Shown piece by piece: positions 1 to 7,173 of a stretch of DNA of 19,912 nt; position 1 is the first letter of the stretch; the number at the start of each line of letters is the position of its first letter. The stretch is taken from positions 1-19,912 of the forward strand of contig JAJQGQ010000063.1 of assembly GCA_021200395.1 (NCBI GenBank). The letters are read 5' to 3'. The notes under the pieces were generated by a model. That model had not been told where the DNA came from and did not search any database. It was given only the letters and a program-made list of their open reading frames with translations. The translations under genes were made by a program, and so were the position numbers. Source of the stretch: Erysipelotrichaceae bacterium. GTDB lineage: Bacteria; Bacillota_I; Bacilli_A; Erysipelotrichales; Coprobacillaceae.

Positions 1-74
1 ATATAATAGTAAGGGGTCTTATTATGATTTCGTAAAAAAGTAAATAGTACATATAATCATCTAAGTGATGATAT

Positions 75-99
75 AAAGCAACTCAGGTTGCTTTTTTTT
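75..99 (+). terminator. Rho-independent terminator
   Basis: An 8-bp perfect stem (AAAGCAAC / GTTGCTTT) with a TCAG loop runs into eight consecutive T residues. It ends whatever transcript enters from the left and insulates the metallopeptidase gene that starts 30 bases later. The preceding 74 bases hold no gene; they contain a weak ATCATC/GATGAT inverted repeat at 57-73. Confidence 0.85.
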
Positions 100-128
100 G
101 TTGTCTATTTATAGAATTGGAGGATTCA

Positions 129-815
129 ATGAAAGAAGATGTAATTAAAGAAAAATATCATAGTGATTACTTAATGTCAGATTTAGGTAAGTTTAGAAAA
201 CAATTATCTCATCAAAGTGTTAATATTGACAAAGTATATCGTCAAATATTACAAGAACGTTTTTCTCATGGTACAAAGTTAGGAAAAGAAATCTATATTA
301 ATTTTGTGAATGATGATACTATTGAATCACTTGATTATCTTGGAATACCTTGCTATAATATTAGCAGCAAGAAAATTAAATTGAATAGTAAAGCAGATAT
401 TATTAATGAACGTGGTCCAGGTGTAACATGGTTTCATGAGCACGGCCATTTAATAGATGATTTTTTAGGGAATGTTTCATATGATGCAGTATATAAGTAC
501 ATGCTTTTAGAAGATGTCTTTAATTACCAAAATAATTACGGACGTAAAAATCATTTAAATTCATTAAAAGATATTAATATAGCGATTAGTAATGAATTAA
601 ATGATATGCATTTATATTCGTCTGTCTCTGATTTGATGGAGGGTCTGACTGATGGTGAAATTGATAATTGTGCAGGACATGGTTTAGATTATTGGCTAAA
701 GAATGAAACAGCTATAACAGATGAGGCTTTTGCACATATGTTTGAATGTCAATTTGATAAAGAAAGATACAAGGAAATGAAAAAGTATTTTCCTAAATCG
801 TTGGATTATTTTTGA
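129..815 (+). CDS. Stand-alone HExxH zinc metallopeptidase-like protein (phage-head / toxin C-terminal type)
   Basis: A 228-residue protein, probably a zinc-dependent peptidase or a toxin built on that fold. Seen: the motif HEHGH at residues 103-107 (HExxH pattern) after a GPG turn, and a C-terminal block containing GHG...DYW and DEAFAHMFE (residues about 183-206), whose acidic residues (E199 or E206) could supply the third zinc ligand. The spacing HExxH...GH..YW...EAFAH.FE, ending in a K/FP-rich tail, resembles C-terminal domains found on phage minor head proteins and polymorphic toxins; that link is from memory of the family. The start is ATG 129 because GGAGG lies at 119-123; an in-frame TTG at 117 overlaps that site. 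There is no signal peptide or membrane segment. Here the domain stands alone, without the usual large carrier. Peptidase-like fold: fairly sure. Toxin role: inference. Confidence 0.65.
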   Translation: MKEDVIKEKYHSDYLMSDLGKFRKQLSHQSVNIDKVYRQILQERFSHGTKLGKEIYINFVNDDTIESLDYLGIPCYNISSKKIKLNSKADIINERGPGVTWFHEHGHLIDDFLGNVSYDAVYKYMLLEDVFNYQNNYGRKNHLNSLKDINIAISNELNDMHLYSSVSDLMEGLTDGEIDNCAGHGLDYWLKNETAITDEAFAHMFECQFDKERYKEMKKYFPKSLDYF

Positions 816-848
816 AAGAAAATTAAAAATGTTGAAAGGTGTGAAAAT

Positions 849-1055
849 ATGAATAAGGAATTATCTCAAGCTATGTATAATTTTATATGTGCATTTGATT
901 ATTATCCTAAATATCCTCGTGAAATAGGGTTCGATCAAATTGCATATGCAAAGGAACTAGAAAAATGTGTTGAAGACAATTTTGATTATACGATTGAGAA
1001 GTATGGTACTATTCCTTCACAAAAGTTGGGTAGACCTGAAGTAATTTTAGATTAA
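849..1055 (+). CDS. Small acidic protein of unknown function, downstream partner of the metallopeptidase
   Basis: A 68-residue protein in no family I recognise. It is rich in aromatic and acidic residues, with a predicted helix in the middle (KELEKCVEDNFDYTIEKYG) and no membrane segment. The start has an AAAGGTG ribosome site 9 bases upstream. It follows the HEHGH protein by 33 bases on the same strand with no terminator between, so the two are probably co-transcribed. A decayed second copy lies 45 bases downstream. A toxin-like gene followed by a small, duplicated partner gene is a common arrangement for immunity proteins. That is a guess from context, not from any sequence motif; it could equally be an unrelated phage or ICE small gene. 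Confidence 0.6.
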   Translation: MNKELSQAMYNFICAFDYYPKYPREIGFDQIAYAKELEKCVEDNFDYTIEKYGTIPSQKLGRPEVILD

Positions 1056-1100
1056 TTATGATATTTGATTGATTGTTTTTTGAATAAACATTGGCAGAAA

Positions 1101-1301
1101 ATGAGTAAAGAGTTATCTCAAGCAATGTTTGATTTTTATCAGGCGTTTCGATATTAGATATCCACGAAAATAGTATTTGATCAAATTGAATTTGCGAAAG
1201 AACTAGAAAAATGTGTTGAAGATCATTTTGATTATACCATTGAAAAATATGGAACTATTCCACCTATATGAACAGGAAAATCTGATATAATATGGGATTA
1301 A
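1101..1301 (+). pseudogene. Decayed duplicate of the 68-residue gene
   Basis: Starting at ATG 1101 the translation opens MSKELSQAMFDF, matching MNKELSQAMYNF of the gene at 849. It meets an in-frame TAG at 1155-1157, continues in the same frame as FDQIEFAKELEKCVEDHFDY and IEKYGTIP, meets TGA at 1269-1271, and ends at TAA 1299-1301 where the intact gene also ends (GRPEVILD there, GKSDIIWD here). The region around the first stop has lost bases relative to the parent: RYPRK can be read in a neighbouring frame, and 6 bases are missing overall. No convincing ribosome site precedes it. It is a dead tandem copy. Between 1302 and 1367 I see no gene. Confidence 0.85.
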
Positions 1302-1367
1302 TTTTATATGTATTTAACTTGTTTAAGAAAAAGTTTAATCATAATAAAACCCCTAATTAAATACATT

Positions 1368-1406
1368 AAAAGATCATCAAAACATATCGTTTTTGATGGT
1401 CTTTTT
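1368..1406. terminator. Bidirectional terminator
   Basis: A hairpin pairs AAAAGATCATCAAAA (1368-1382) with TTTTGATGGTCTTTT (1391-1405) with one G-U type mismatch and an 8-base loop. A-rich and T-rich flanks give a U-tail in both directions. It lies between the convergent small-gene cluster (plus) and the HxlR gene (minus), and can serve both. Confidence 0.75.
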
Positions 1407-1420
1407 GATTTCATCATATA

Positions 1421-1756
1421 TTATTTTAAATAATTAATACCCCATTTACCCATTTCCATAAAAATAGGAAGCATAGCTTTTCCTGCATCTGTTAAACTAT
1501 ATTCTACACGAAGTGGGACTTCATTATATTGTTTCCTATTGATAATACCTTTGCCTTCAAGTTCTTTTAATGTAGAAGAAAGCATTGCATTGGTAATTTC
1601 AGGAATATTCTTTTTGAACTCTCCAAATCTAAGGATATCATTCATGAGTAGTTGATAAATAATTCTTGTTGTCCATTTTCCTGCTAAAAGATCAATTGTT
1701 TTTTCTACAGGGCAATCTTCATTTTGGATTGTAGTTGCTATATTATCTAGTTCCAT
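1421..1756 (-). CDS. HxlR-family (YodB-like) transcriptional regulator
   Basis: A 111-residue winged helix-turn-helix protein filling the whole HxlR domain. Seen: C15 in the CPVEKT motif, followed by LLAGKWTTRIIYQL, the recognition region around residues 52-69 (PEITNAMLSSTLKELE), the wing with VEYSLTDAG (84-92) and the C-terminal helix LPIFMEMGKWG. Known for the family: several members, such as Bacillus YodB, sense electrophiles or disulfide stress through an N-terminal cysteine and repress oxidoreductase genes; C15 is at that position. The ribosome site AGGAGG precedes ATG at 1756. It is divergent from a nitroreductase gene with palindromic sites between them, so the likely target is that gene plus itself. 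Inducer unknown. Confidence 0.9.
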   Translation of the reverse strand: MELDNIATTIQNEDCPVEKTIDLLAGKWTTRIIYQLLMNDILRFGEFKKNIPEITNAMLSSTLKELEGKGIINRKQYNEVPLRVEYSLTDAGKAMLPIFMEMGKWGINYLK

Positions 1757-1771
1757 GTGTATTCCTCCTAT

Positions 1772-1851
1772 TAGTATGTTTAATCATACTATGTATGATT
1801 TTTCTGCGTACTTGTAACTACTTTTCATACATGGTATGATAATAATACCAT
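1772..1851. promoter_or_regulatory. Cluster of palindromes, probable HxlR operators
   Basis: Three perfect inverted repeats lie between the divergent regulator and nitroreductase genes: TAGTATG-N6-CATACTA (1772-1791), AATCATAC-TAT-GTATGATT (1782-1800), which overlaps the first, and ATGGTAT-N7-ATACCAT (1831-1851). On the minus strand TTACAA (1812-1817) and TACATA (1790-1795), spaced 16, could be the regulator's -35/-10, which would put the central palindrome over its own -10. Arm sequences share ATCATAC/GTATGAT-like halves, as expected for a dimeric winged-helix repressor. Confidence 0.6.
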
Positions 1852-1874
1852 AGGGTAACGTGATTATCAAGTAA

Positions 1875-1902
1875 TTGTTACTTCTTTACATATGGTTATT
1901 AT
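1875..1902 (+). promoter_or_regulatory. Putative promoter of the nitroreductase gene
   Basis: TTGTTA (1875-1880) and TATTAT (1897-1902) are 16 bases apart, placing transcription start near 1909 just ahead of the AGGAGG at 1916-1921. A GTAAC...GTTAC inverted repeat (1855-1859, 1877-1881) overlaps the -35 and may be a further regulator site. Confidence 0.45.
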
Positions 1903-1930
1903 TTATAGTTGGAAAAGGAGGTATATGACT

Positions 1931-2596
1931 ATGAATATGAATGAAGCTATTTATGAAAGACATACTGTTCATAAATATATGGACAAACCTCTTTCAGATG
2001 ATATTGTTGCTTTGCTTAATGAGCGTGTGGATGATAATAATGAAAAATATGGATTAAACATAAAATTGATTACTAATAATTCAGATGGTGTTTCATCAAT
2101 GGCAAAAATTTCAGGAGCTAAGAATATCAATAATTATTTTATTTTAGCTGGAAAAGATACACCTGATCTTGATGAAAAATTAGGCTATTGTGGTGCTGAC
2201 ATTGTTCTTTATGCACAAACTTTAGGACTTAATACTTGGTGGATTGGTGGTATGGTAAGTAAAAAAGGCGTCAAGAAACATTTAGGTGATGAGTCTTTAC
2301 GTAACAGTGGTGTTATTGTTGTGGGTTATGGTGCTGAATCAGGAAAACCACATAAATCTAAAACGGCTGCACAAATGAGTAGTTATGATGGGGATGCTCC
2401 TGCATGGTTTAATGAAGGTATTAAGGCGCTTCTTCAAGCACCAACTGCTATGAATAAACAAGCTTTTAGTGTTAAAGGTCATGAAAATAAGGTTTCTATT
2501 ACGTGCAGTAATAAAGGTTTTAGTGGCATAGATTTAGGTATTGGAAAATATCATTTTGAATTAGGTGCTGGTAAAGAAAATTTTGATTGGGAATAA
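1931..2596 (+). CDS. Nitroreductase family protein, TM1586 type
   Basis: A 221-residue FMN-dependent oxidoreductase-like protein, cytosolic. Seen: the N-terminal motif ERHTVHKY in place of the classic R-R-S-x-R of nitroreductases; a central LGYCGADIVLYAQTLGLNTWWIGG segment, the typical helix and glycine-rich strand contacting flavin; then GYGAESGKPHKSK and a second-half repeat with LLQAPTAMNKQAF and GIDLGIGKYHFELGAG. That duplicated layout on one chain is characteristic of the TM1586 putative nitroreductase group. Four in-frame ATGs are possible (1892, 1925, 1931, 1937); 1931 is best because AGGAGG ends at 1921, nine bases before it. It is divergent from an HxlR regulator, a pairing known from YodB-controlled nitroreductases that detoxify quinones or diazo compounds. 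Physiological substrate unknown. Confidence 0.85.
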   Translation: MNMNEAIYERHTVHKYMDKPLSDDIVALLNERVDDNNEKYGLNIKLITNNSDGVSSMAKISGAKNINNYFILAGKDTPDLDEKLGYCGADIVLYAQTLGLNTWWIGGMVSKKGVKKHLGDESLRNSGVIVVGYGAESGKPHKSKTAAQMSSYDGDAPAWFNEGIKALLQAPTAMNKQAFSVKGHENKVSITCSNKGFSGIDLGIGKYHFELGAGKENFDWE

Positions 2597-2600
2597 TATA

Positions 2601-2634
2601 AAAACCATTTATCAAGATTGATAAATGGTTTTTT
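2601..2634. terminator. Bidirectional terminator between convergent genes
   Basis: A 15-bp perfect stem pairs the arm at 2601-2615 (AAAACCATTTATCAA) with 2618-2632, followed by T residues on the plus strand. On the minus strand the A-rich left arm also gives a U-tract. It separates the nitroreductase gene (plus) from the MoxR-type gene, whose stop codon at 2633 abuts it. Confidence 0.85.
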
Positions 2635-4087
2635 AGTTATCATTTAATTGTTCTAATTTTGTAATGATTTCTTTGTTTCTTTCATAAAACAACAATTCTT
2701 TATTATGCTTAAAATATTGTGGACAACCATTTTGTGATATAAAAGCTGCAGAATAAGGATTAAGCGTTAATTCAGTAACTAATATGAGTAATTCTTGACC
2801 ATCCTGAAATACTTCTTCAACAAAGTTGAATAGATTTTCTAATTGGTTTTGCATATCAGTAATTTGTGTTTTAATAGTATTAACTTGTAATGAAAATGCT
2901 TGTTTTATTGTTTTATAATCATCACGAAGATGTTCACTAAAAAATGAATTGATTATAGATATTTCACTTATTTCTTGCGTAGATAATTGATGATATTTTT
3001 TATGGGTTGTGATTAAATCATTGTTTTGTTTAAGATATTGTTGTAATGATTCTAAAGAATGGTCTTTTTTGAGTTGTTCCATAATCTTCAACAAAGCATT
3101 TTGTTTTATTTGAATATCTTTCATTTGTGATGTTACACGATCTATCAATAAACTTAACAAAGCTAAACGTTCGTCAAAACGTGCATGTGATGCTTGTTGC
3201 TTGATTTTATCATCAACATGGCCTAGTAAAATATCTACAATATTATATTGTGATTGATATTTCATAAATAAATCATAATAAGATGCAAAATCTCTGGCTA
3301 TTTTAGGATGTTGTAAATATTGAATAATCAAATCAATATTAATAGGTATATCATTTTTTTCATAAAGTTTCATCATAGTAGATAAATCTTCCCAACCTCT
3401 AGCAGTCACAAATATCTTTCCTTCAACAGTTGTTTCTACTTTGTAAAAATAATCCTTTTTATTATCCAAATAAGATAAAACAGCAGGATGCATATTGTGT
3501 GACAAGGCATATTGTTTCCAAACTTGATAGTCTGGTTCTACATGGATACACTTTAATCGATCCATCGTGACAATATCAAATTCTTTAACAGATTTATTAT
3601 ATTCAGGAGGATTTCCTGCAGTTACAACTATCCAACCTTCAGGAACCTGATGTCTACCAAAAATCTTGTATTGTAAAAATTGTAACATCGAAGGTGCCAA
3701 AGTCTCTGATACACAGTTAATTTCATCTAAGAATAAGATACCCTCTTTATGATTCGTATTTTCCATATAATCATAAATAGAAGAAATAATCTCTGACATT
3801 GTATATTCTGATACTTGATAAGTAACATCTTGATAATTCTTTTCAACAATATAAGGTAAACCTAAAGCTGATTGTCTGGTATGGTGAGTCATAGAATAGC
3901 TAACCAATCCCACATTCAATTCTTGAGCAATCTGTTCCATAATAGCTGTTTTGCCAATACCAGGAGCACCTATAAGAAATATTGGTCTTTGTTTATGCAA
4001 AGGAATGATATATTGACCATATTCATCTTTAGAAAAATAAGCTATCATGGCTTGTTTAATTTGATCTTTTGCTTCTTGTATATTCAT
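2633..4087 (-). CDS. MoxR-type AAA+ ATPase, cassette copy 1
   Basis: A 484-residue AAA+ ATPase. Seen: Walker A GAPGIGKT at residues 40-47, Walker B ILFLDE at 117-122, sensor-1-like VVTAGNPP, the arginine-finger region VTMDRLK, and a GWEDLS lid motif. The region after about residue 300 is predicted coiled coil (QMKDIQIKQNALLKIMEQL, NTIKTQITDMQNQLENL), ending with GQELLILVTELT and LLFYERN. MoxR-type ATPases pair with vWA proteins to remodel or activate a target (RavA-ViaA, CoxD-CoxE); the same job is inferred here. The ATG at 4087 has GGAGG just upstream and lies inside the vWA gene, overlapping its last 32 bases, so translation is probably coupled. It is the last gene of the cassette. Compared with copy 2, the residue after DRLK is Cys instead of Arg. 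Confidence 0.9.
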   Translation of the reverse strand: MNIQEAKDQIKQAMIAYFSKDEYGQYIIPLHKQRPIFLIGAPGIGKTAIMEQIAQELNVGLVSYSMTHHTRQSALGLPYIVEKNYQDVTYQVSEYTMSEIISSIYDYMENTNHKEGILFLDEINCVSETLAPSMLQFLQYKIFGRHQVPEGWIVVTAGNPPEYNKSVKEFDIVTMDRLKCIHVEPDYQVWKQYALSHNMHPAVLSYLDNKKDYFYKVETTVEGKIFVTARGWEDLSTMMKLYEKNDIPINIDLIIQYLQHPKIARDFASYYDLFMKYQSQYNIVDILLGHVDDKIKQQASHARFDERLALLSLLIDRVTSQMKDIQIKQNALLKIMEQLKKDHSLESLQQYLKQNNDLITTHKKYHQLSTQEISEISIINSFFSEHLRDDYKTIKQAFSLQVNTIKTQITDMQNQLENLFNFVEEVFQDGQELLILVTELTLNPYSAAFISQNGCPQYFKHNKELLFYERNKEIITKLEQLNDN

Positions 4088-5441
4088 AATCGTCCTCCTC
4101 TAATATCAATTTTATCGCCCACACAGGAACTTCTATATTTTGATCAAACATCAGAAAAGCTACTTTATAAGGTGGCTGCTTTTGGGGATAAATGCCTTCA
4201 CCATCTGTTAAATAGATAAGACCTTTCAAATGGGTTAATTCATGATTCATTTGTAAATTTTCTACATAATCGAAAACTGGTCTAAAATCTGTACCACCAA
4301 ATCCCTTCATCGTTAATTGATAATTTTCTAATTCATCATATTGATGGATAATCGTGACATCCTGTATTTGACTATCACATTGAATAAGATATAAATTAAA
4401 ATGATGAAAGAAACTTTCTTTAGAAAGAAGTATATCATAGGTTTCATTAATAAGTTTTTGAATGACTTTTTCTTTTACTGATGCTGAAGTATCAATGGCT
4501 ATAACGAGATCTTGAATCTTTTTATCTTCTTTATATTCTAATGGTTCAATGAGGGGAATGTTATCATAAAGTTTTAAACCATATGTATAATATATATAAT
4601 CAAATTCTTCATCATTAATCGTTAATTCTTCATTAAATACCATAAATTGATTTAAAAAATCATGATAACTTGTTTTTGTATGATTAGTGATACTTAATTG
4701 TAATGATAAACTTCCTGCTTTTGTGGCATAATCTTTAGATAGTGTTTCTAAATCTGTTTGTATGCTTTGCGATATTTCTTGCCATTGTTTTTTAATAGAT
4801 TCACCTTCTTGATTTTGTGGTGTATCACCTTGATTATCACTATTGGATGAAGATGGGCTATTTTGATTTGAATCACTTTCTTTATCTAAATCTTCACTTT
4901 GTTGCTTATTATCGTCTTGTTTGGTATGTTCATACCAATAATCATGTTCATCAACTTTAAAATAGTCACAATAAGTAAGTATGGTTTCATCATTCATATT
5001 TTGATTTTTCAGATAACGATAGATTTTTTCGGCATTTAATTGTTTTAATTCTTTTTGTAGCTGATTAAGAAACATTTGGGCATTGATATCTAATTTAATT
5101 TTAACTAAATCATCATTCATTGATTGAATACATGCTTCTACCGCTATATCACAAGCTAAATCCCAAAATAATGTATCTATATTTTCAACAAAAGGATGAT
5201 GAAAGATACAATGAAGTAGAGTATGATAATAATCATGAATCAGTCTTGATTGAGACAAGCTATATATTTTTAATATATATGAAGGATTATAATAGTAGTA
5301 AAAACCATCGGTTGCTAAAGTGGTTGTAGGATCCATAGATAGTTCTAATTGATAAATCGCTTTATCTAAAAAACGATAATGAATCATTAGGGTATTTCTC
5401 GAAAGATTGATAATTTCTAAAGCTAATTCTTCACCATTCAT
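4056..5441 (-). CDS. vWA-domain protein with DUF2201-like N-terminus, cassette copy 1
   Basis: A 461-residue protein. Residues about 1-165 resemble the putative metallopeptidase domain of DUF2201 proteins: H73-TLL-H77, CIFHH to H82, then FWDLACD (92-98). However, the glutamate expected after H73 is Thr, so the HExxH centre is not intact. Residues 173-215 are a low-complexity acidic, Ser/Asn/Gln-rich linker. Residues about 310-435 form a vWA domain with an intact metal site: DTSAS (317-321), GGTD (382-385), TDGEG (412-416). Known: such proteins are adaptors of MoxR-type ATPases. Start chosen at ATG 5441 because AGGAGG lies immediately upstream; an upstream in-frame ATG at 5468 lies inside the preceding gene. 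Its start is one base after the LRR gene's stop, and its end overlaps the ATPase start. Confidence 0.85.
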   Translation of the reverse strand: MNGEELALEIINLSRNTLMIHYRFLDKAIYQLELSMDPTTTLATDGFYYYYNPSYILKIYSLSQSRLIHDYYHTLLHCIFHHPFVENIDTLFWDLACDIAVEACIQSMNDDLVKIKLDINAQMFLNQLQKELKQLNAEKIYRYLKNQNMNDETILTYCDYFKVDEHDYWYEHTKQDDNKQQSEDLDKESDSNQNSPSSSNSDNQGDTPQNQEGESIKKQWQEISQSIQTDLETLSKDYATKAGSLSLQLSITNHTKTSYHDFLNQFMVFNEELTINDEEFDYIYYTYGLKLYDNIPLIEPLEYKEDKKIQDLVIAIDTSASVKEKVIQKLINETYDILLSKESFFHHFNLYLIQCDSQIQDVTIIHQYDELENYQLTMKGFGGTDFRPVFDYVENLQMNHELTHLKGLIYLTDGEGIYPQKQPPYKVAFLMFDQNIEVPVWAIKLILEEDDYEYTRSKRSN

Positions 5442-5442
5442 A

Positions 5443-6534
5443 TTAATCCTCCTGTAAAAATGCATCAATCATTTGTGTAAATGCATCATGAGTAAGATAG
5501 GTATTTTGATATTCTAATAGTAAAGCAATAATATCAGCATTTTGATGTTTTGTCGCAGTTTCAAGTAAAGATGAGATATGTTGTTCATCGATAAGACGAT
5601 GATGAGTTAAATATTGATGGATAGCATATGATTGTGTATGCATGGCTTTTTGGATATAGATTTCATAATGATCATGTAAATAATCATCGTAAGATGTTTG
5701 AACATCTTGGCGATAATGATTGTTTCGATCAATATCTTCTAAATAGCCATCTATAGCATATTTCTTCCATGAACTTGGATAAAAACTTAAAGGAATTTCC
5801 CAGCCAATCATTTGTTTTAACTTATAACAGCCCATAAAAGTCTTTTCTTCATCAAATCCTTCTAAGAATATTCTATGTGGTTTAAGTAGGCCTCTAAAAA
5901 TCACTTTTTCTAAACTTTGACAACCTGAAAAAATACCATCCGTATAATGAAGTTTCATTTTTGTATTACAATATGTATTAGGAGACATAGAAATTTCTTT
6001 TAAATAAATACAATCTTTAAAAGCACAATTACCTATGGTACGTAAACTATTGGGTAAATAAAGATATTCTATAGCACTTTTATTATAAGCCCAAATATCC
6101 ACATGCATGACGCCTTCAGGCAAAACAAGCTCAGGATAACAATCTGCTTTATTTTGAGATATGCAAAGGCTTGCTTGTTTAAGTAGATTATGCCAATAAG
6201 GTGTTTCATTAAAAGCATATTCATCAATAAATGTACCAGGATATAGTAACTTGATTTTTTCTAAATGACTACAACATTCAAAAGCACGGGATCCAATAAG
6301 TTGTATACTCTTAGGAAAAACAACTTCTTTTAAGGAAGAACAATACCAAAAAGCACGACTTCTAATCTCTTGAAGCCCTTCATGAAATTCAATAGTTTCT
6401 AGCTTGTTGCATCCATGAAAAGCTTCAACATCAATAATCTTAACATTTTTAATAATAAGATGCTTGATATTAGTATGGAAATAAGCGTGTCGATGAATAA
6501 TATCCATATTTTCAATGATTAAAGTCTCTTCCAT
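5443..6534 (-). CDS. BspA-type leucine-rich repeat protein, cassette copy 1
   Basis: A 363-residue protein. Residues about 15-230 are BspA/LRR_5-type repeats, recognisable as AF..C..L..I.....(L/I)..I...AF (for example EAFHGCNKLETIEF, RAFWYCSSLKEVVFP, RAFECCSHLEKI, CAFKDCIYLKEISMS, GIFSGCQSLEKVIF). Residues about 290-363 are helical and ankyrin-like (HISSLLETATKHQNADIIALLLEYQ), with a close counterpart at the end of the copy 2 LRR protein. There is no signal peptide or cell-wall anchor, so unlike most BspA proteins it should be cytosolic, fitting a partner of the two cytosolic proteins encoded after it. Start ATG 6534 has AAGGAGG nine bases upstream. First gene of the three-gene cassette. Role as recognition or scaffold subunit is inferred. 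Confidence 0.8.
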   Translation of the reverse strand: MEETLIIENMDIIHRHAYFHTNIKHLIIKNVKIIDVEAFHGCNKLETIEFHEGLQEIRSRAFWYCSSLKEVVFPKSIQLIGSRAFECCSHLEKIKLLYPGTFIDEYAFNETPYWHNLLKQASLCISQNKADCYPELVLPEGVMHVDIWAYNKSAIEYLYLPNSLRTIGNCAFKDCIYLKEISMSPNTYCNTKMKLHYTDGIFSGCQSLEKVIFRGLLKPHRIFLEGFDEEKTFMGCYKLKQMIGWEIPLSFYPSSWKKYAIDGYLEDIDRNNHYRQDVQTSYDDYLHDHYEIYIQKAMHTQSYAIHQYLTHHRLIDEQHISSLLETATKHQNADIIALLLEYQNTYLTHDAFTQMIDAFLQED

Positions 6535-6553
6535 AAAATGCCTCCTTAAAGAA

Positions 6554-6578
6554 ATTCCCTAAGATTATCTTAGGGAAT
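6554..6578 (-). terminator. Hairpin between membrane-protein gene and LRR cassette, possible weak terminator
   Basis: A perfect 10-bp stem (ATTCCCTAAG / CTTAGGGAAT) with a 5-base loop sits in the 50-base gap between two minus-strand genes. In the minus direction it is followed by TTTCTTT, a mediocre U-tract merging into the next ribosome site; in the plus direction the tract is better (GTTTTTTT). It may reduce read-through from the TylF/membrane-protein genes into the cassette. Confidence 0.55.
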
Positions 6579-6584
6579 GTTTTT

Positions 6585-7121
6585 TTATTCTTCATGATCT
6601 TGATATTGTGGTGATTCTGGTGTTATTAATTCACCTACTGATTGTTTGGCAATGCGAACTGCAAGTTGCGTTACAAAATAGGCTGCAATAAATGAAATCA
6701 CAAACATAATTGGCCAATCATGAATCACACTTTCTATAAAAACAGATGTTACACTAGGAATTTGCCCTGCTGCAACAGCGGCTTCAATAGCTTCGTTACC
6801 ATAAATATTAACAGCTGATAAAACAAGAGTAGCTGCTGTATTAAATACCAATGTTGCTACAGTGTTTTCTACTAATACATGGGGTAAAGATTCTACTTTA
6901 AGTTTAAGTTTACGACATAAAGCGAAACTCCAATCGGTTAATGGGAAAATCATACCAGTCAAAGAAATTGTTAAAAAAGCTGTTCCCCAGTTTTTTATCA
7001 AATCAGGTAATTCAATTGGATTACCTTGAACTATAAAAGCGGCTGTTGCCATGACAATGGATACACCAATCGCTATTACTGATGATATAATCATACCATA
7101 ATGATTTTTATAAAAGTTCAT
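6585..7121 (-). CDS. Four-helix integral membrane protein, DUF2798-like
   Basis: A 178-residue protein with four predicted membrane segments at about residues 10-31, 44-62, 85-107 and 135-157. They form two hairpins of similar character (the segment following NFYKNHYGM and the one following SLPHVLVEN, each followed by a tryptophan-containing second helix). This resembles small DUF2798-type membrane proteins, a weak match from memory. No transport or catalytic motif is visible; the tail is short and charged (PESPQYQDHEE). Start at ATG 7121 because AAAGGAGA lies just upstream; a longer in-frame ATG at 7187 would add a basic, non-membrane stretch overlapping the preceding gene. It lies 52 bases after the TylF-like gene on the same strand and is likely co-transcribed with it. 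Function unknown. Confidence 0.7.
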   Translation of the reverse strand: MNFYKNHYGMIISSVIAIGVSIVMATAAFIVQGNPIELPDLIKNWGTAFLTISLTGMIFPLTDWSFALCRKLKLKVESLPHVLVENTVATLVFNTAATLVLSAVNIYGNEAIEAAVAAGQIPSVTSVFIESVIHDWPIMFVISFIAAYFVTQLAVRIAKQSVGELITPESPQYQDHEE

Positions 7122-7173
7122 AGTTTCTCCTTTCTTAATTATACATTTTTTTACAACAAAAAGAAATCGCTTT

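Noticed and set aside
88..115. TTGCTT-N16-TATAGA as a promoter for the metallopeptidase gene
   Set aside because: The -35 is the terminator's right arm and the predicted start would fall inside the ribosome site.
117..128. TTG at 117 as start of the metallopeptidase gene
   Set aside because: The TTG overlaps the GGAGG ribosome site that serves ATG 129.
3872..4219. Open frame on the plus strand of 115 codons
   Set aside because: It lies antisense to the MoxR and vWA genes, lacks a ribosome site and has no recognisable protein features.
5443..6534. LRR protein as a secreted BspA surface adhesin
   Set aside because: There is no signal peptide, membrane anchor or cell-wall motif, and it is tightly coupled to genes for cytosolic proteins.
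7138..7143. Minus-strand TATAAT as a separate promoter for the membrane-protein gene
   Set aside because: The start would fall within the ribosome site, and no -35 of quality is present. Co-transcription with the TylF-like gene is simpler.
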